This document shows positions 38,113 to 46,460 of a stretch of 64,000 bases of DNA, one piece after another (position 1 is the stretch's first letter; the number at the start of each line of letters is the position of its first letter). A model generated the notes under the pieces. The model was not told the DNA's origin and did no database searches. It saw nothing but the letters and a program-made list of their open reading frames with translations. Location of the stretch: the NCBI GenBank assembly GCA_947038155.1, contig CAMQVH010000001.1, forward strand, positions 1 to 64,000, given 5' to 3'. The position numbers and the translations under genes are program-made. The DNA comes from an uncultured Bacteroides sp. (lineage in GTDB: Bacteria; Bacteroidota; Bacteroidia; Bacteroidales; Bacteroidaceae).

Positions 38113-38664
38113 TTAAGGGAACAGCAAAAAAAATGCAAAAAAGATGATTTTTTTCATTTCAAGCAGAGTTAAATAAATGTGATGTTCCACTGTTCGTTTC
38201 GAAATATTTAGTTTCTCGGCTATCTCAAGATTGCTCATATGCTTGAAACGGCTCATTTCGAAAATCATTCTGCGTTGCTCCGGAAGGCGTTCGAGAACTA
38301 ATTTGATGATTAGTTGAGCCTCTTTATAATAGATGGGATTGAGTGTATCTTCTGATTGGAAAAGTTCGTCGATGAGAGACTTTTCTATAATTTTCTCCTG
38401 ATAAGCCAATTCTACTTTTTTGTGTTTGATAAAATTGAGAGTTGTACTCTTAGTAAGAGTATAGATATAAGGAGTCGGATTAGGAACTTCCGTCCATAAT
38501 TCAGGCTTAGTCCATAGTTTTGTGAAAACATCTTGGGTAATATCCTTTGCGTCTTCTTCGGATTTAAGCAGCATTAGGGCGAAATATTTCACTACCGAAT
38601 AATATTTCGTGAATATTGTTTCGAATTGTTGCGCTAAAAGTCTTTCGTCTTGATCTGGGGTCAT
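38113..38664 (-). CDS. ECF-type RNA polymerase sigma factor
   Basis: A 183-residue ECF sigma factor of the FecI-like Bacteroidetes group. Region 2 is YFALMLLKSEEDAKDITQDVFTKLW; region 4 is LPEQRRMIFEMSRFKHMSNLEIAEKLNISKRTVEHHI, a clear helix-turn-helix. It should direct transcription of susC and the genes behind it on glycan signals. Its own likely promoter -7 box, TACATTTG on the minus strand, is at 38694-38701. Confidence 0.94.
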   Translation of the reverse strand: MTPDQDERLLAQQFETIFTKYYSVVKYFALMLLKSEEDAKDITQDVFTKLWTKPELWTEVPNPTPYIYTLTKSTTLNFIKHKKVELAYQEKIIEKSLIDELFQSEDTLNPIYYKEAQLIIKLVLERLPEQRRMIFEMSRFKHMSNLEIAEKLNISKRTVEHHIYLTLLEMKKIIFFAFFLLFP

Positions 38665-38757
38665 CGGGTTAACAGATTATTGAAATCGAAAGACAAATGT
38701 AAACAAATTAAATTAAGATACGAAGAAAAAAGGAATAGTTTATAAAAAAGAAAAAAG

Positions 38758-38837
38758 ATAGTGACACCATCCGGTCCGGATAGTGTCACTATATGAGTGG
38801 GATGCTGACACTATCGCAACAGGATAGTGTCAGCATC
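38758..38837 (-). terminator. tandem hairpins ending the fucose operon
   Basis: Two adjacent hairpins share the sequence TAGTGTCA. The first read on the minus strand is a 15-bp perfect stem (38801-38815 with 38823-38837, 7-nt loop). The second is a 10-bp stem (38758-38767 with 38783-38792) with inner ATCCGG/CCGGAT pairing, followed on the minus strand by TATCTTTTTTC. Together they lie 13 bp after the fucP stop codon and probably act as a double terminator. Confidence 0.75.
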
Positions 38838-38850
38838 TTAAAGTTAGTTT

Positions 38851-40167
38851 TTACCAGTTTCTTTTCACTGTACGGTAGCCATAACCGATGATTACCAGGA
38901 AGCAAATGAACGGCAAAATGAATGATACATTGACAGCCGGTATGGAAGCTATCTCTTTCATGTCAATAATGCTTGCTTGCAAGGGAGGAAGTATGGAACC
39001 TCCCAAAATGGCCATAATCAGACCGGCTGCTCCGAATTTGGCATCGTCTCCCATACCTTTCAGTGCAATTCCGTAAATGGTAGGGAACATCAAAGACATA
39101 CAGGCAGAAATCGCTACCAGACAATATAGTCCGAAGATATTCTGAAGGAAGATCGTTCCTAATGTGAAAAAGCCTCCGAAGATGGCAAGGATCATGAGCA
39201 ACTTTCCTGCATTGAGATAGCGCAGAATGAAAGTACAGATAAAGCGGCTGATACAGAAAATAACCATCGCTACGATATTGTATTGCTGGGACAGTACTTC
39301 CGCACTTTTTTCATCCATGCCATATTCCGGCGACATAAACAGGCGTGTACCATACTGAATGATAAAGGTCCAGCACATAATCTGAACACCCACATAGAAG
39401 AATTGTGCTATTACACCTTCCCGATAGCGTGTCTGGGTGAAAATACGTTTTAGCGTGGGAAAGAAATCTATTTTGTGATTCTGATCTCCATTCTTGGGCA
39501 TTTTCACAAATCGTATCAGAAGCAGCATCGCCAGAATAACGAGTCCGATAGTGAGATAAGGAGCTATCAATACGGCAAGATCGCTTTCCTTGATGGCCTG
39601 AAACTCACTGTCGTTCAGCAAAGCGCGTTCATCAGTGCCCATCGGGTGCAGTTTAGCCTGAATAAATTGCATCGCTACGTACATTCCGAGCAGCGATCCC
39701 ATCGGATTGAAAGACTGGGCAAGGTTCAGACGTCTTGTAGCTGTCTCTTCCGTTCCCATAGAAAGTATATAGGGGTTGCAACTGGTTTCCAGGAAGGAGA
39801 GTCCGCAGGTCAGAATAAAGTAAGCGATCAGAAACGGGTAATACTCTCCTGTCATCTTGGCGGGAAAGAATAAGAAGGCTCCGAAAGCATACAGGCCGAG
39901 TCCTAACAATACTCCGGCTTTATAGGAGAATTTGCGGATGAACATGGCGGCAGGGAAAGCCATGGCAAAATATCCACCGTAGAAGGCTACCTGAACCAGT
40001 GCCCCGTCGGTAGCACTCATCCGGAAAATTTTGGAGAATGCCTTTACCATCGGGTTGGTAATATCGTTCGCAAATCCCCACAGTGCAAAGCAGGAGGTAA
40101 TAAGTATGAATGGAATAAGATAGCTGACGCCATCCTTTGAGATAATAGACTGCTTAGTGTGTTTCAT
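38851..40167 (-). CDS. fucP: L-fucose:H+ symporter
   Basis: A 438-residue major-facilitator protein of the FHS family with twelve membrane helices. FALWGFANDITNPMVKAFSKIF near the N terminus and SCNPYILSMGTEETATRRLNLAQSFNPMGSLLG are signature segments of FucP, including the Asn and Glu residues of the sugar/proton site. It imports fucose across the inner membrane for FucI. It is the last gene of the operon. Confidence 0.92.
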   Translation of the reverse strand: MKHTKQSIISKDGVSYLIPFILITSCFALWGFANDITNPMVKAFSKIFRMSATDGALVQVAFYGGYFAMAFPAAMFIRKFSYKAGVLLGLGLYAFGAFLFFPAKMTGEYYPFLIAYFILTCGLSFLETSCNPYILSMGTEETATRRLNLAQSFNPMGSLLGMYVAMQFIQAKLHPMGTDERALLNDSEFQAIKESDLAVLIAPYLTIGLVILAMLLLIRFVKMPKNGDQNHKIDFFPTLKRIFTQTRYREGVIAQFFYVGVQIMCWTFIIQYGTRLFMSPEYGMDEKSAEVLSQQYNIVAMVIFCISRFICTFILRYLNAGKLLMILAIFGGFFTLGTIFLQNIFGLYCLVAISACMSLMFPTIYGIALKGMGDDAKFGAAGLIMAILGGSILPPLQASIIDMKEIASIPAVNVSFILPFICFLVIIGYGYRTVKRNW

Positions 40168-40184
40168 GGTAATTTCTTGTTATT

Positions 40185-40577
40185 TTAGGTATTATATAAA
40201 TGGAACATTCTCTCCATGGGGATCCATTTCTCAGCGGAACTCATTCCCGGAGCGGCCTGCTGGAGGATGGACATGTATTCTTCCCATTCTTGTTGCCGGG
40301 GGAGAGTATTCAGACGTGCCATGGCTGTGTCCCAGTCAAAGTCGACGGGTGTTTCGACGATCATGAACAGACGGGTACCGAGAATGTAGATTTCCATCTC
40401 AAGGATACCAACTTCATGGATTCCTGCAAGGATTTCGGGCCATACTTCTGCCTGACTGTGTCTTTTCCGATACTCAGCTATTAACTCCGGTGAATCCCGT
40501 AGATCAAGAGTCTGGCAATATCGCTTGACAGGGACGTTGTAGGTTTTTACTTGATAGCCAGTTTGAGGTGTTTCCAT
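40185..40577 (-). CDS. fucX: sugar mutarotase of the RhaM (DUF718) family
   Basis: A 130-residue protein of the L-rhamnose mutarotase family: YCQTLDLRDSPELIAEYRKRHSQAEVWPEILAGIHEVGILEMEIYILGTRLFMIVET and the C-terminal WIPMERMFHL. In this operon it should interconvert alpha- and beta-L-fucose, replacing FucU of enteric bacteria. The ATG at 40577 (METPQTG) is chosen; an in-frame ATG at 40619 would overlap fucK. The name fucX follows my memory of the B. thetaiotaomicron operon fucRIAKXP. Confidence 0.82.
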   Translation of the reverse strand: METPQTGYQVKTYNVPVKRYCQTLDLRDSPELIAEYRKRHSQAEVWPEILAGIHEVGILEMEIYILGTRLFMIVETPVDFDWDTAMARLNTLPRQQEWEEYMSILQQAAPGMSSAEKWIPMERMFHLYNT

Positions 40578-40584
40578 ATCTTTC

Positions 40585-42015
40585 TTATTTTTCAGGGTAA
40601 TATACTTGTGGTGTAACACTGCGGCTTACTACTTCTCTGATTTCCCGGAGGCTGGATATTTCTCCTTTCGCCATTGCCTGAGTCAGGATATTCCCCATTG
40701 CTGTGGCTTCTACCGGTCCGGCATAAACAGGGATGCCGAGTGCGTTGGCAGTAAGTTGGTTGAGCAGTTTATTTTGTGAGCCTCCTCCGATAATGTTTAG
40801 CCGGTGAATCGGAGAGGGGAGACAACGATTGAGCTGTGCTACCGCCTCACGATATTTGGAGGCCAGTGACTGTAGTATGCATTTCACCATTTCTGCCTTG
40901 TTTCCGGGAACTTTAAGTGAATGATTCCGGCAGTAGTTCAGAAGGGCTGTTTCCATATTTTCGGGGTTCATGAACTCTGCATCGTCCACAGGAATAATCG
41001 TGTCAATTTCTGCGTCCGCAGCTTGCGGAAGAATCGTATCATAACTTTGTTCTTCGCCACGTAGCTTCCATTCGCTCATCAAGCGTTGCAGAATCCACAG
41101 TCCGGTAATGTTTTGCAGGAATCGGATGTGACCACCTACGCCTCCTTCATTGGTAAATTGAGCCAATCTCGCTTCTTCCGTCAATATGGGTTCATCCACT
41201 TCGACTCCCAACAATGACCAGGTGCCGGAACTGAGAAAGGCTACTTGACCTTCGGTTGCCGGAACGGCAGCAACGGCACTGGCTGTGTCATGCGAGCCGA
41301 CAGCAATAATGTCGACAGGACCTAATCCTGTTTCACGGCCTATCTCTTCTTTAAGTGTTCCTCTGACAGTTCCCGGCAGAATAATTTCTCCGAATAAGTG
41401 TTCGGGGAGTCCCAAAGCACGGATGGTATCCATCGACCAGTTTCGTTGGCGTGCATCGAGCAGTTCGGAGGTGGAAGCTATGCAATATTCATTATTGGCT
41501 ACTCCCGTCAGGTAATAGCTGAAGAGGTCGGGCATAAAGAGAAGTCGCTGTGCAACTTCTAGCAGTACGTCCTGATTCTGTTGCATGCTGTAAAGCTGAA
41601 ACAGCGTATTGATAGGCATTACTTGTATGCCTGTGCAGGCGTAATGCTTTTGTGCATCCAGTATTTGAAATACCTTGTCCGGCATTCCGTCTGTTCGGGC
41701 ATCCCGATAGCAGACGGGGTTGCCCAGTAGATTTCCTTTTTTGTCAATCAGGCCGAAGTCTACTCCCCAGGTATCTATGCCGATTCCTTTGACATGATAT
41801 CCCTTTTGTGCAGCAAGTTTCAGTCCGGTTTTCATATCTTCGAACAGGGCGGGAAAGTCCCAGTAAACATGATTCCCGAGTTTAACCTGCCGGTTGGTAA
41901 AGCGGTGTATTTCTTCTAATTCCAGCTTTCCCTGGAGAAGGGAGCCGGCGATGACCCGACCGCTTCCTCCTCCAAAGTCTACTGCCAAATATGTGTTTCT
42001 TGTGGTATCTTTCAT
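40585..42015 (-). CDS. fucK: L-fuculokinase (RhaB-like FGGY kinase)
   Basis: A 476-residue FGGY-family sugar kinase. The phosphate-binding loop is VDFGGGSGRV; GIDTWGVDFGLID carries the catalytic Asp region; SHDTASAVAAVP and GGGSQNKLLNQLTANALGIPV are the ATP-side motifs. The sequence is closer in its features to rhamnulokinase than to enteric FucK, but its place between fucA and fucX assigns the substrate fuculose. It makes L-fuculose-1-phosphate. Confidence 0.88.
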   Translation of the reverse strand: MKDTTRNTYLAVDFGGGSGRVIAGSLLQGKLELEEIHRFTNRQVKLGNHVYWDFPALFEDMKTGLKLAAQKGYHVKGIGIDTWGVDFGLIDKKGNLLGNPVCYRDARTDGMPDKVFQILDAQKHYACTGIQVMPINTLFQLYSMQQNQDVLLEVAQRLLFMPDLFSYYLTGVANNEYCIASTSELLDARQRNWSMDTIRALGLPEHLFGEIILPGTVRGTLKEEIGRETGLGPVDIIAVGSHDTASAVAAVPATEGQVAFLSSGTWSLLGVEVDEPILTEEARLAQFTNEGGVGGHIRFLQNITGLWILQRLMSEWKLRGEEQSYDTILPQAADAEIDTIIPVDDAEFMNPENMETALLNYCRNHSLKVPGNKAEMVKCILQSLASKYREAVAQLNRCLPSPIHRLNIIGGGSQNKLLNQLTANALGIPVYAGPVEATAMGNILTQAMAKGEISSLREIREVVSRSVTPQVYYPEK

Positions 42016-42030
42016 GGTATTCCCGGATAC

Positions 42031-42669
42031 TTATTTGGTTTTCTTTCCTAATACGTATATTTCCAGGTCTTCTATTTCTTCCGGTGTCAGTACGGAGTAA
42101 TCACCGCCGGACTGAACTATGATGCGGCAAGCCATTTCGAAGAAGGTAGCCCGTTCGTAAACTTGGTCGAAGTCTTTTCCGCATACTACTTGTCCGTGAT
42201 TGGTCAATAAGACGGAATTATGCTTCAGCATTGCTTCTACTACCGCTTTGGCCAATTCGGGAGATCCCGGCCGATAGTAAGGAATTACGGGAATTTCCGA
42301 CCCGACATGACAAGGTATTTCTGCCGTTACGTTGAAATTTGTCGGTTTGTTTTTCATGCAAGAGATGGCAGTGGCATATTCCGACTGGAAATGGAGTACT
42401 ACATTTACATCCGGCCGTTCGCGGAGAACGCCAAGATGGAATGTACTTTCCATAGATGGTTTTACGCCATTCGTCGGTGTACCGCTGGCTATATTACAGA
42501 TAGAAACTTTTTCTTTGGCAAGGGTAGGGACCCAGGAGCCTGTACCCGAAATCAGTGCTTCTTCTCCGATTCTCCAGGAAAGATTGCCGCTGCTGCAGAG
42601 CATTAATTTTGCGTCTCCATAGCGGTGTGCCTGTGCCAGAAACAGTTCGATGTGTTCGTCAGTTATCAT
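42031..42669 (-). CDS. fucA: L-fuculose-1-phosphate aldolase
   Basis: A 212-residue class II aldolase (AraD/FucA family) that splits fuculose-1-phosphate to lactaldehyde and dihydroxyacetone phosphate. Phosphate-site residues SSGNLSWR and GTGSW, the catalytic Glu in KPSMESTFH, and TNHG with the third zinc ligand are present. The usual zinc pair HxH is HFQ here (VVLHFQSEYATA), so one ligand His is Gln. The ATG at 42669 (MITDEHI) is chosen over 42726. Confidence 0.85.
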   Translation of the reverse strand: MITDEHIELFLAQAHRYGDAKLMLCSSGNLSWRIGEEALISGTGSWVPTLAKEKVSICNIASGTPTNGVKPSMESTFHLGVLRERPDVNVVLHFQSEYATAISCMKNKPTNFNVTAEIPCHVGSEIPVIPYYRPGSPELAKAVVEAMLKHNSVLLTNHGQVVCGKDFDQVYERATFFEMACRIIVQSGGDYSVLTPEEIEDLEIYVLGKKTK

Positions 42670-42778
42670 AGTGTTTTTATTTAAGCCATCATATAGTGGA
42701 AGCTTGTGTTTGAAGACTGCTTCCACTATGATACGGCAAAGTTAAATTATTAAATCAAATAGGACGAAAGATTCTTGT

Positions 42779-44554
42779 TTATTTATAGATAGGACCGTAA
42801 GTTGTACAAGCTCTGTAATCTGCTCCTTCTTTGTCCATACCGAATGCGTTCCATGCAGCCGGACGGAAAATTTCGTTTTCATCTACATTGTGCATGCAAA
42901 CAGGGATACGAAGCATAGAGGCAAGCGTAATCAGGTCTTGTCCGATGTGACCGTAGCTGATGGCTCCGTGGTTAGCGCCCCAGTTGTTCATTACAGAATA
43001 TACATCCTTGAAAGCGGATTTATCACACAGACGAGGAACGAACCACGTAGTCGGCCATGTCGGATCGGTACGCATATTCAATTTCTGATGGATTTCTGGA
43101 TCGATCTCAACAGTCCATCCTTCTGCGATCTGCAGGACAGGGCCTAAGCCTTTGATCAGGTTCAGACGCATCATAGTAACAGGCATTCCACCTTTTGAAA
43201 GGAAGTTGGACGAGAAGCCGCCGCCACGGAAGTAATCGCGGTCTGCCGGATACCAGGTCGTTGCTTTGAGGCAGTTTTCTACGTCTGCATCAGTCAGGTT
43301 CCATGGTTCTTTCATGACAGGATTTCCTTCTGCGTCTAATGACTGGCCGGAACCGTCGAGTGTTGTTGCACCGGAGTTGATCAGGTGGATGATACCGTTA
43401 GCTGCCAAGCCGGTCAGTTCTTTACCGGTAACACGTTTTACGGCTTCAGGACTCCAGTACGTACGTACATCAGAGAATATTTGTGCACGGTTGGTCAGCA
43501 AGTGTCCGAACAGCATGGCTACTCCATTGCAGGCATCGTTTTCGGTAGCCACTACGAATGCTTCACGAATACCGTTCCAGTCGAAAGAAGTATTGAGCAG
43601 TGCTTCCGGATAGTCACCGTTAGGATAAAAGTCTGTCCATTGGCGTTGTCCCTGGAAGCCGGCAGCGATGGCATTATGTCCCAAAGCTTCTTCCTTGAAT
43701 CCCATTTCTTTCAGTTTCGGGTTTCCGGTCATCAAGTCACGCATGATGATCATCATCTTCACGACAAATTCCCAGTCAGCATCTTTTTGTTCGCGGTTTT
43801 TGCGTTTCTCCGGACGGTTCTTGAAGTCGTCGCCCTCATTCACTTTACAGTATTTTTCAGTCCATGCCATTGCTTTTGCATATTCTTCGTGGTCATAGAT
43901 GCCTTCTTCCATGCGGCGGATGATTTCCGCCAGGTCAATTGACTCATTGCGCATTCCCAGATATTCCTGGAAGAAGTCGGGGTTGACGATAGAGCCGGCG
44001 ATACCCATTGATACACTGCCCATTGACAGATAAGATTTGCCTCTCATCGTCGCTACTGCCTGTGCGGCACGTGCAAAACGAAGAATTTTCTCTGCTACGT
44101 CTTCAGGGATTGTATTATCGTTGAGGTCTTGTACGTCGCGTCCGTAGATACCGAATGCGGGAAGTCCTTTTTGTGCGTGTCCTGCCAGTACGGCTGCAAG
44201 GTATACTGCTCCCGGACGTTCGGTTCCGTTGAAGCCCCAGACAGCTTTCGGATAATGAGGATTCATATCCATTGTTTCCGCACCATAGCACCAGCAGGAA
44301 GTAACGGTGATAGTGGACCCTACGCCTTCTCTTTCGAATTTCTCTGCACAAGCAGCGCTTTCGGCTACACGACCGATTGTACTGTCGGCAATTACACACT
44401 CTACAGGACTTCCGTCGCCGTTTTTCAGATTATTGCTGATTAACTCAGCTACTGCTTTGGCAAGGTTCATTGTCTTTTCTTCAAGGCTTTCACGAACGCC
44501 GCCCTGGCGACCGTCGATAGTGGGACGAATCCCGATTTTCGGATACTTTTTCAT
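42779..44554 (-). CDS. fucI: L-fucose isomerase
   Basis: A 591-residue isomerase that turns L-fucose into L-fuculose. It begins [37 protein letters not shown], as in E. coli FucI. The metal site is present: Glu in [11 protein letters not shown], Asp in FSDVRTYW, and His in [17 protein letters not shown]. The length equals that of the family. A copy of the proposed FucR site lies between it and fucR (44591-44609). Confidence 0.95.
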   Translation of the reverse strand: MKKYPKIGIRPTIDGRQGGVRESLEEKTMNLAKAVAELISNNLKNGDGSPVECVIADSTIGRVAESAACAEKFEREGVGSTITVTSCWCYGAETMDMNPHYPKAVWGFNGTERPGAVYLAAVLAGHAQKGLPAFGIYGRDVQDLNDNTIPEDVAEKILRFARAAQAVATMRGKSYLSMGSVSMGIAGSIVNPDFFQEYLGMRNESIDLAEIIRRMEEGIYDHEEYAKAMAWTEKYCKVNEGDDFKNRPEKRKNREQKDADWEFVVKMMIIMRDLMTGNPKLKEMGFKEEALGHNAIAAGFQGQRQWTDFYPNGDYPEALLNTSFDWNGIREAFVVATENDACNGVAMLFGHLLTNRAQIFSDVRTYWSPEAVKRVTGKELTGLAANGIIHLINSGATTLDGSGQSLDAEGNPVMKEPWNLTDADVENCLKATTWYPADRDYFRGGGFSSNFLSKGGMPVTMMRLNLIKGLGPVLQIAEGWTVEIDPEIHQKLNMRTDPTWPTTWFVPRLCDKSAFKDVYSVMNNWGANHGAISYGHIGQDLITLASMLRIPVCMHNVDENEIFRPAAWNAFGMDKEGADYRACTTYGPIYK

Positions 44555-44590
44555 GGTTTCTTAATTTTTTTGTTATTTAGTGGTTAATAT

Positions 44591-44609
44591 CTGTGCTGAA
44601 CTGTGCTGT
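44591..44609. promoter_or_regulatory. predicted FucR operator before fucI
   Basis: CTGTGCTGAACTGTGCTGT consists of two direct repeats of CTGTGCTG with a 10-bp period. The same motif with two changes stands before fucR. It lies just downstream of a weak -7-like box (TTTTTTTG on the minus strand, 44618-44625). FucR binding is inferred. Confidence 0.65.
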
Positions 44610-44626
44610 AAATACGGCAAAAAAAA

Positions 44627-45622
44627 TCACAGGGACTTTCGGAGTCTTACTTCGGTAGGCAGGTACTTTTGTATCGGGACATTGTTCAGGACAAAGTTTG
44701 CCGCTTCATTTCCCATCATCTCCCAATCAATACTCAATGAAGTAATTCCTTCGTCAATCACTTCGTAGGAAGGAATATCATTGTATGCCAACAGACCGAA
44801 ATCTTTTCCGCATTTCAGTCCTTCTAGTCTTCCTTGTTTCACAACCTTCACTACATCTTGTTGCTTGATGGCTATGTAGACTACTCCTTTGCGTATGGTC
44901 AGATTCTCGATATCTTCCTGAATTTCGCATAAAAATCCTTGTTCCTCACAAAAACGGGTAAAATACTCTTTACTGCTTTGGGGATGCTTCAGATTTTTAG
45001 AGAATAACAGAACAAGTTGTGGATAGTGCCGTAGTCTCTCCTTCAGCATGAGTAATGCCTGATAGAAAGCTTCATCAAAATCCTGACAGATATAAGAATA
45101 CTTTTCTTTCTCGAATTTACCGAAGTCAAGAAGCAATAATTTTGTTGGATGAATCTTATTGAGAACCATACTGAATTTCTCATTATCGAAATTCATCACT
45201 ATGTATTTATTATATTTTCCGACAGATTCGCGGATAATGGTATTGAAAAGCCGTTCATTATATTGATGAAACAGCAAGTCTACTTTGTAATTAATAGGCA
45301 GATGTTTGACGAAACTATTGTAAAGGGCTTCTTTAAAAGGAGTGTACTGGTCGAGCAGGAGCAGGACGTTGGTCACCTGACTGGTTACATAATATCCTTT
45401 TCCCGGAGTTGAATCGATCAGTCCCCGTTCGCGCAAATCAAGAAAAGCCTTGAAAACGGTATCGCGTGATACTCCATATTCTGCACTTAACTGATTGATG
45501 GAAGGCAAAGAATCTCCTTCACGAAATTTTTTCATGGAAATCGCCTGGCTTAATGTATCCGCTAATTGCGTAACCTTGCTGGACTGTTGACCGAATGTTT
45601 TCTTTTTATCAGTTCGTCTCAT
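44627..45622 (-). CDS. fucR: fucose operon repressor, GntR family
   Basis: A 331-residue regulator with an N-terminal GntR winged helix (LADTLSQAISMKKFREGDSLPSINQLSAEYGVSRDTVFKAFLDLRERGLIDSTPGKGYYV) and a C-terminal periplasmic-binding-protein-like effector domain (YNDIPSYEVIDEGITSLSIDWEMMGNEAANFVL). This domain pair is the AraR/FucR type. In B. thetaiotaomicron FucR is known as a repressor released by L-fucose. It opens the operon and is likely autoregulated through the motif at 45642-45660. Confidence 0.9.
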   Translation of the reverse strand: MRRTDKKKTFGQQSSKVTQLADTLSQAISMKKFREGDSLPSINQLSAEYGVSRDTVFKAFLDLRERGLIDSTPGKGYYVTSQVTNVLLLLDQYTPFKEALYNSFVKHLPINYKVDLLFHQYNERLFNTIIRESVGKYNKYIVMNFDNEKFSMVLNKIHPTKLLLLDFGKFEKEKYSYICQDFDEAFYQALLMLKERLRHYPQLVLLFSKNLKHPQSSKEYFTRFCEEQGFLCEIQEDIENLTIRKGVVYIAIKQQDVVKVVKQGRLEGLKCGKDFGLLAYNDIPSYEVIDEGITSLSIDWEMMGNEAANFVLNNVPIQKYLPTEVRLRKSL

Positions 45623-45641
45623 ACTGTTATAAGATAAATGA

Positions 45642-45660
45642 CTGTGCTGAGCTATGCTGT
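45642..45660. promoter_or_regulatory. predicted FucR operator before fucR
   Basis: CTGTGCTGAGCTATGCTGT matches 17 of 19 bases of the site before fucI and shows the same 10-bp direct repeat. A near-consensus -7 box (TTTCTTTG on the minus strand, 45664-45671) lies directly upstream, so the site covers the transcription start. Confidence 0.65.
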
Positions 45661-45723
45661 TGCAAAGAAAGGAAATTTATTCAGAAGTAGAGAACTATTT
45701 TAATATGTTCTATAGCAGGAAAT

Positions 45724-45757
45724 AAAAAAATCCCCTTCGGCGAACCGAAGAGGATTT
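45724..45757 (-). terminator. rpsP terminator
   Basis: AATCCCCTTCGG (45729-45740) and CCGAAGAGGATT (45745-45756) pair around a TTCG tetraloop on the minus strand, with one G-U pair, and seven Ts follow. Confidence 0.92.
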
Positions 45758-45797
45758 ATAGCTTTTTCCACATTTCTTGTTAGGAACCTGCCGAAAT

Positions 45798-46352
45798 TTA
45801 TTCAGCAGCAGCTTCTGTTGCAGCAGCTTCTTCAGCCGGAGCTTCAGTTGCTTCTTCTGCAGGTGCTTCAGCAGCAGCTTTTTCAGCAGCTTCAGCAGCT
45901 TTCTTTTCAGCGAGTGCTTTTGCTTTCACTTCGTTGATTTTCTTTTCTGCTTCCAGACGTGCTTTAGCTTCAGCTTTCTTAGCTTCGTCTTGTTTAGCCT
46001 TCAAAGCAGCCAGACCTGACTGTTTGTTGTTTTTCCAAGCTTCGAATTTAGCTTCTGCTTCTGCTTCTCCGAATGCGCCTTTTGCTACACCGCCCAAAAG
46101 ATGTTTCTTCATGTAAACTCCTTCACGAGAGAGGATGTTACGTACAGTGTCACTTGGTTGTGCACCTTTCAGTACCCATGCCAATGCAGCGTCGAAATTC
46201 AAATCTACTGTAGCAGGATTGGTGTTAGGGTTGTAAGTACCAATCTTCTCAATAAATTTACCATCACGTGGTGCTCTGCTGTCTGCAATTACAATTGAAT
46301 AAAACGCGTAACTTTTACGTCCGTGTCTTTGCAATCTGATTCTAGTTGCCAT
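45798..46352 (-). CDS. rpsP: 30S ribosomal protein S16 with acidic C-terminal extension
   Basis: A 184-residue S16. The first 85 residues are the normal protein: [43 protein letters not shown] and [20 protein letters not shown]. The remaining 95 are a helix-prone Ala/Glu/Lys tail ending in repeats of (A/P)AEEA. Such tails are common in Bacteroidetes S16 as far as I recall; E. coli S16 is about 82 residues. It helps assemble the 30S body. It has its own promoter and terminator, so it is monocistronic. Confidence 0.95.
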   Translation of the reverse strand: MATRIRLQRHGRKSYAFYSIVIADSRAPRDGKFIEKIGTYNPNTNPATVDLNFDAALAWVLKGAQPSDTVRNILSREGVYMKKHLLGGVAKGAFGEAEAEAKFEAWKNNKQSGLAALKAKQDEAKKAEAKARLEAEKKINEVKAKALAEKKAAEAAEKAAAEAPAEEATEAPAEEAAATEAAAE

Positions 46353-46412
46353 TTTTAATAATTGTTTTTAATTAATGATTTGAATTATGCTACTAACTCG
46401 TAATAGCGGGCG

Positions 46413-46443
46413 CAAAGATACAGCTTTTCTTTTGATTGACAAA
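46413..46443 (-). promoter_or_regulatory. rpsP promoter
   Basis: On the minus strand TTTG at 46440-46443 and TATCTTTG at 46413-46420 are separated by exactly 19 bp, a full match to the Bacteroidales consensus. The start codon lies 60 bp downstream. Confidence 0.85.
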
Positions 46444-46460
46444 TATTTCCTTTCTTTTTC

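Noticed and set aside
43385..43942. 185-residue plus-strand frame opposite fucI
   Set aside because: Antisense to fucI with no start context or domain.
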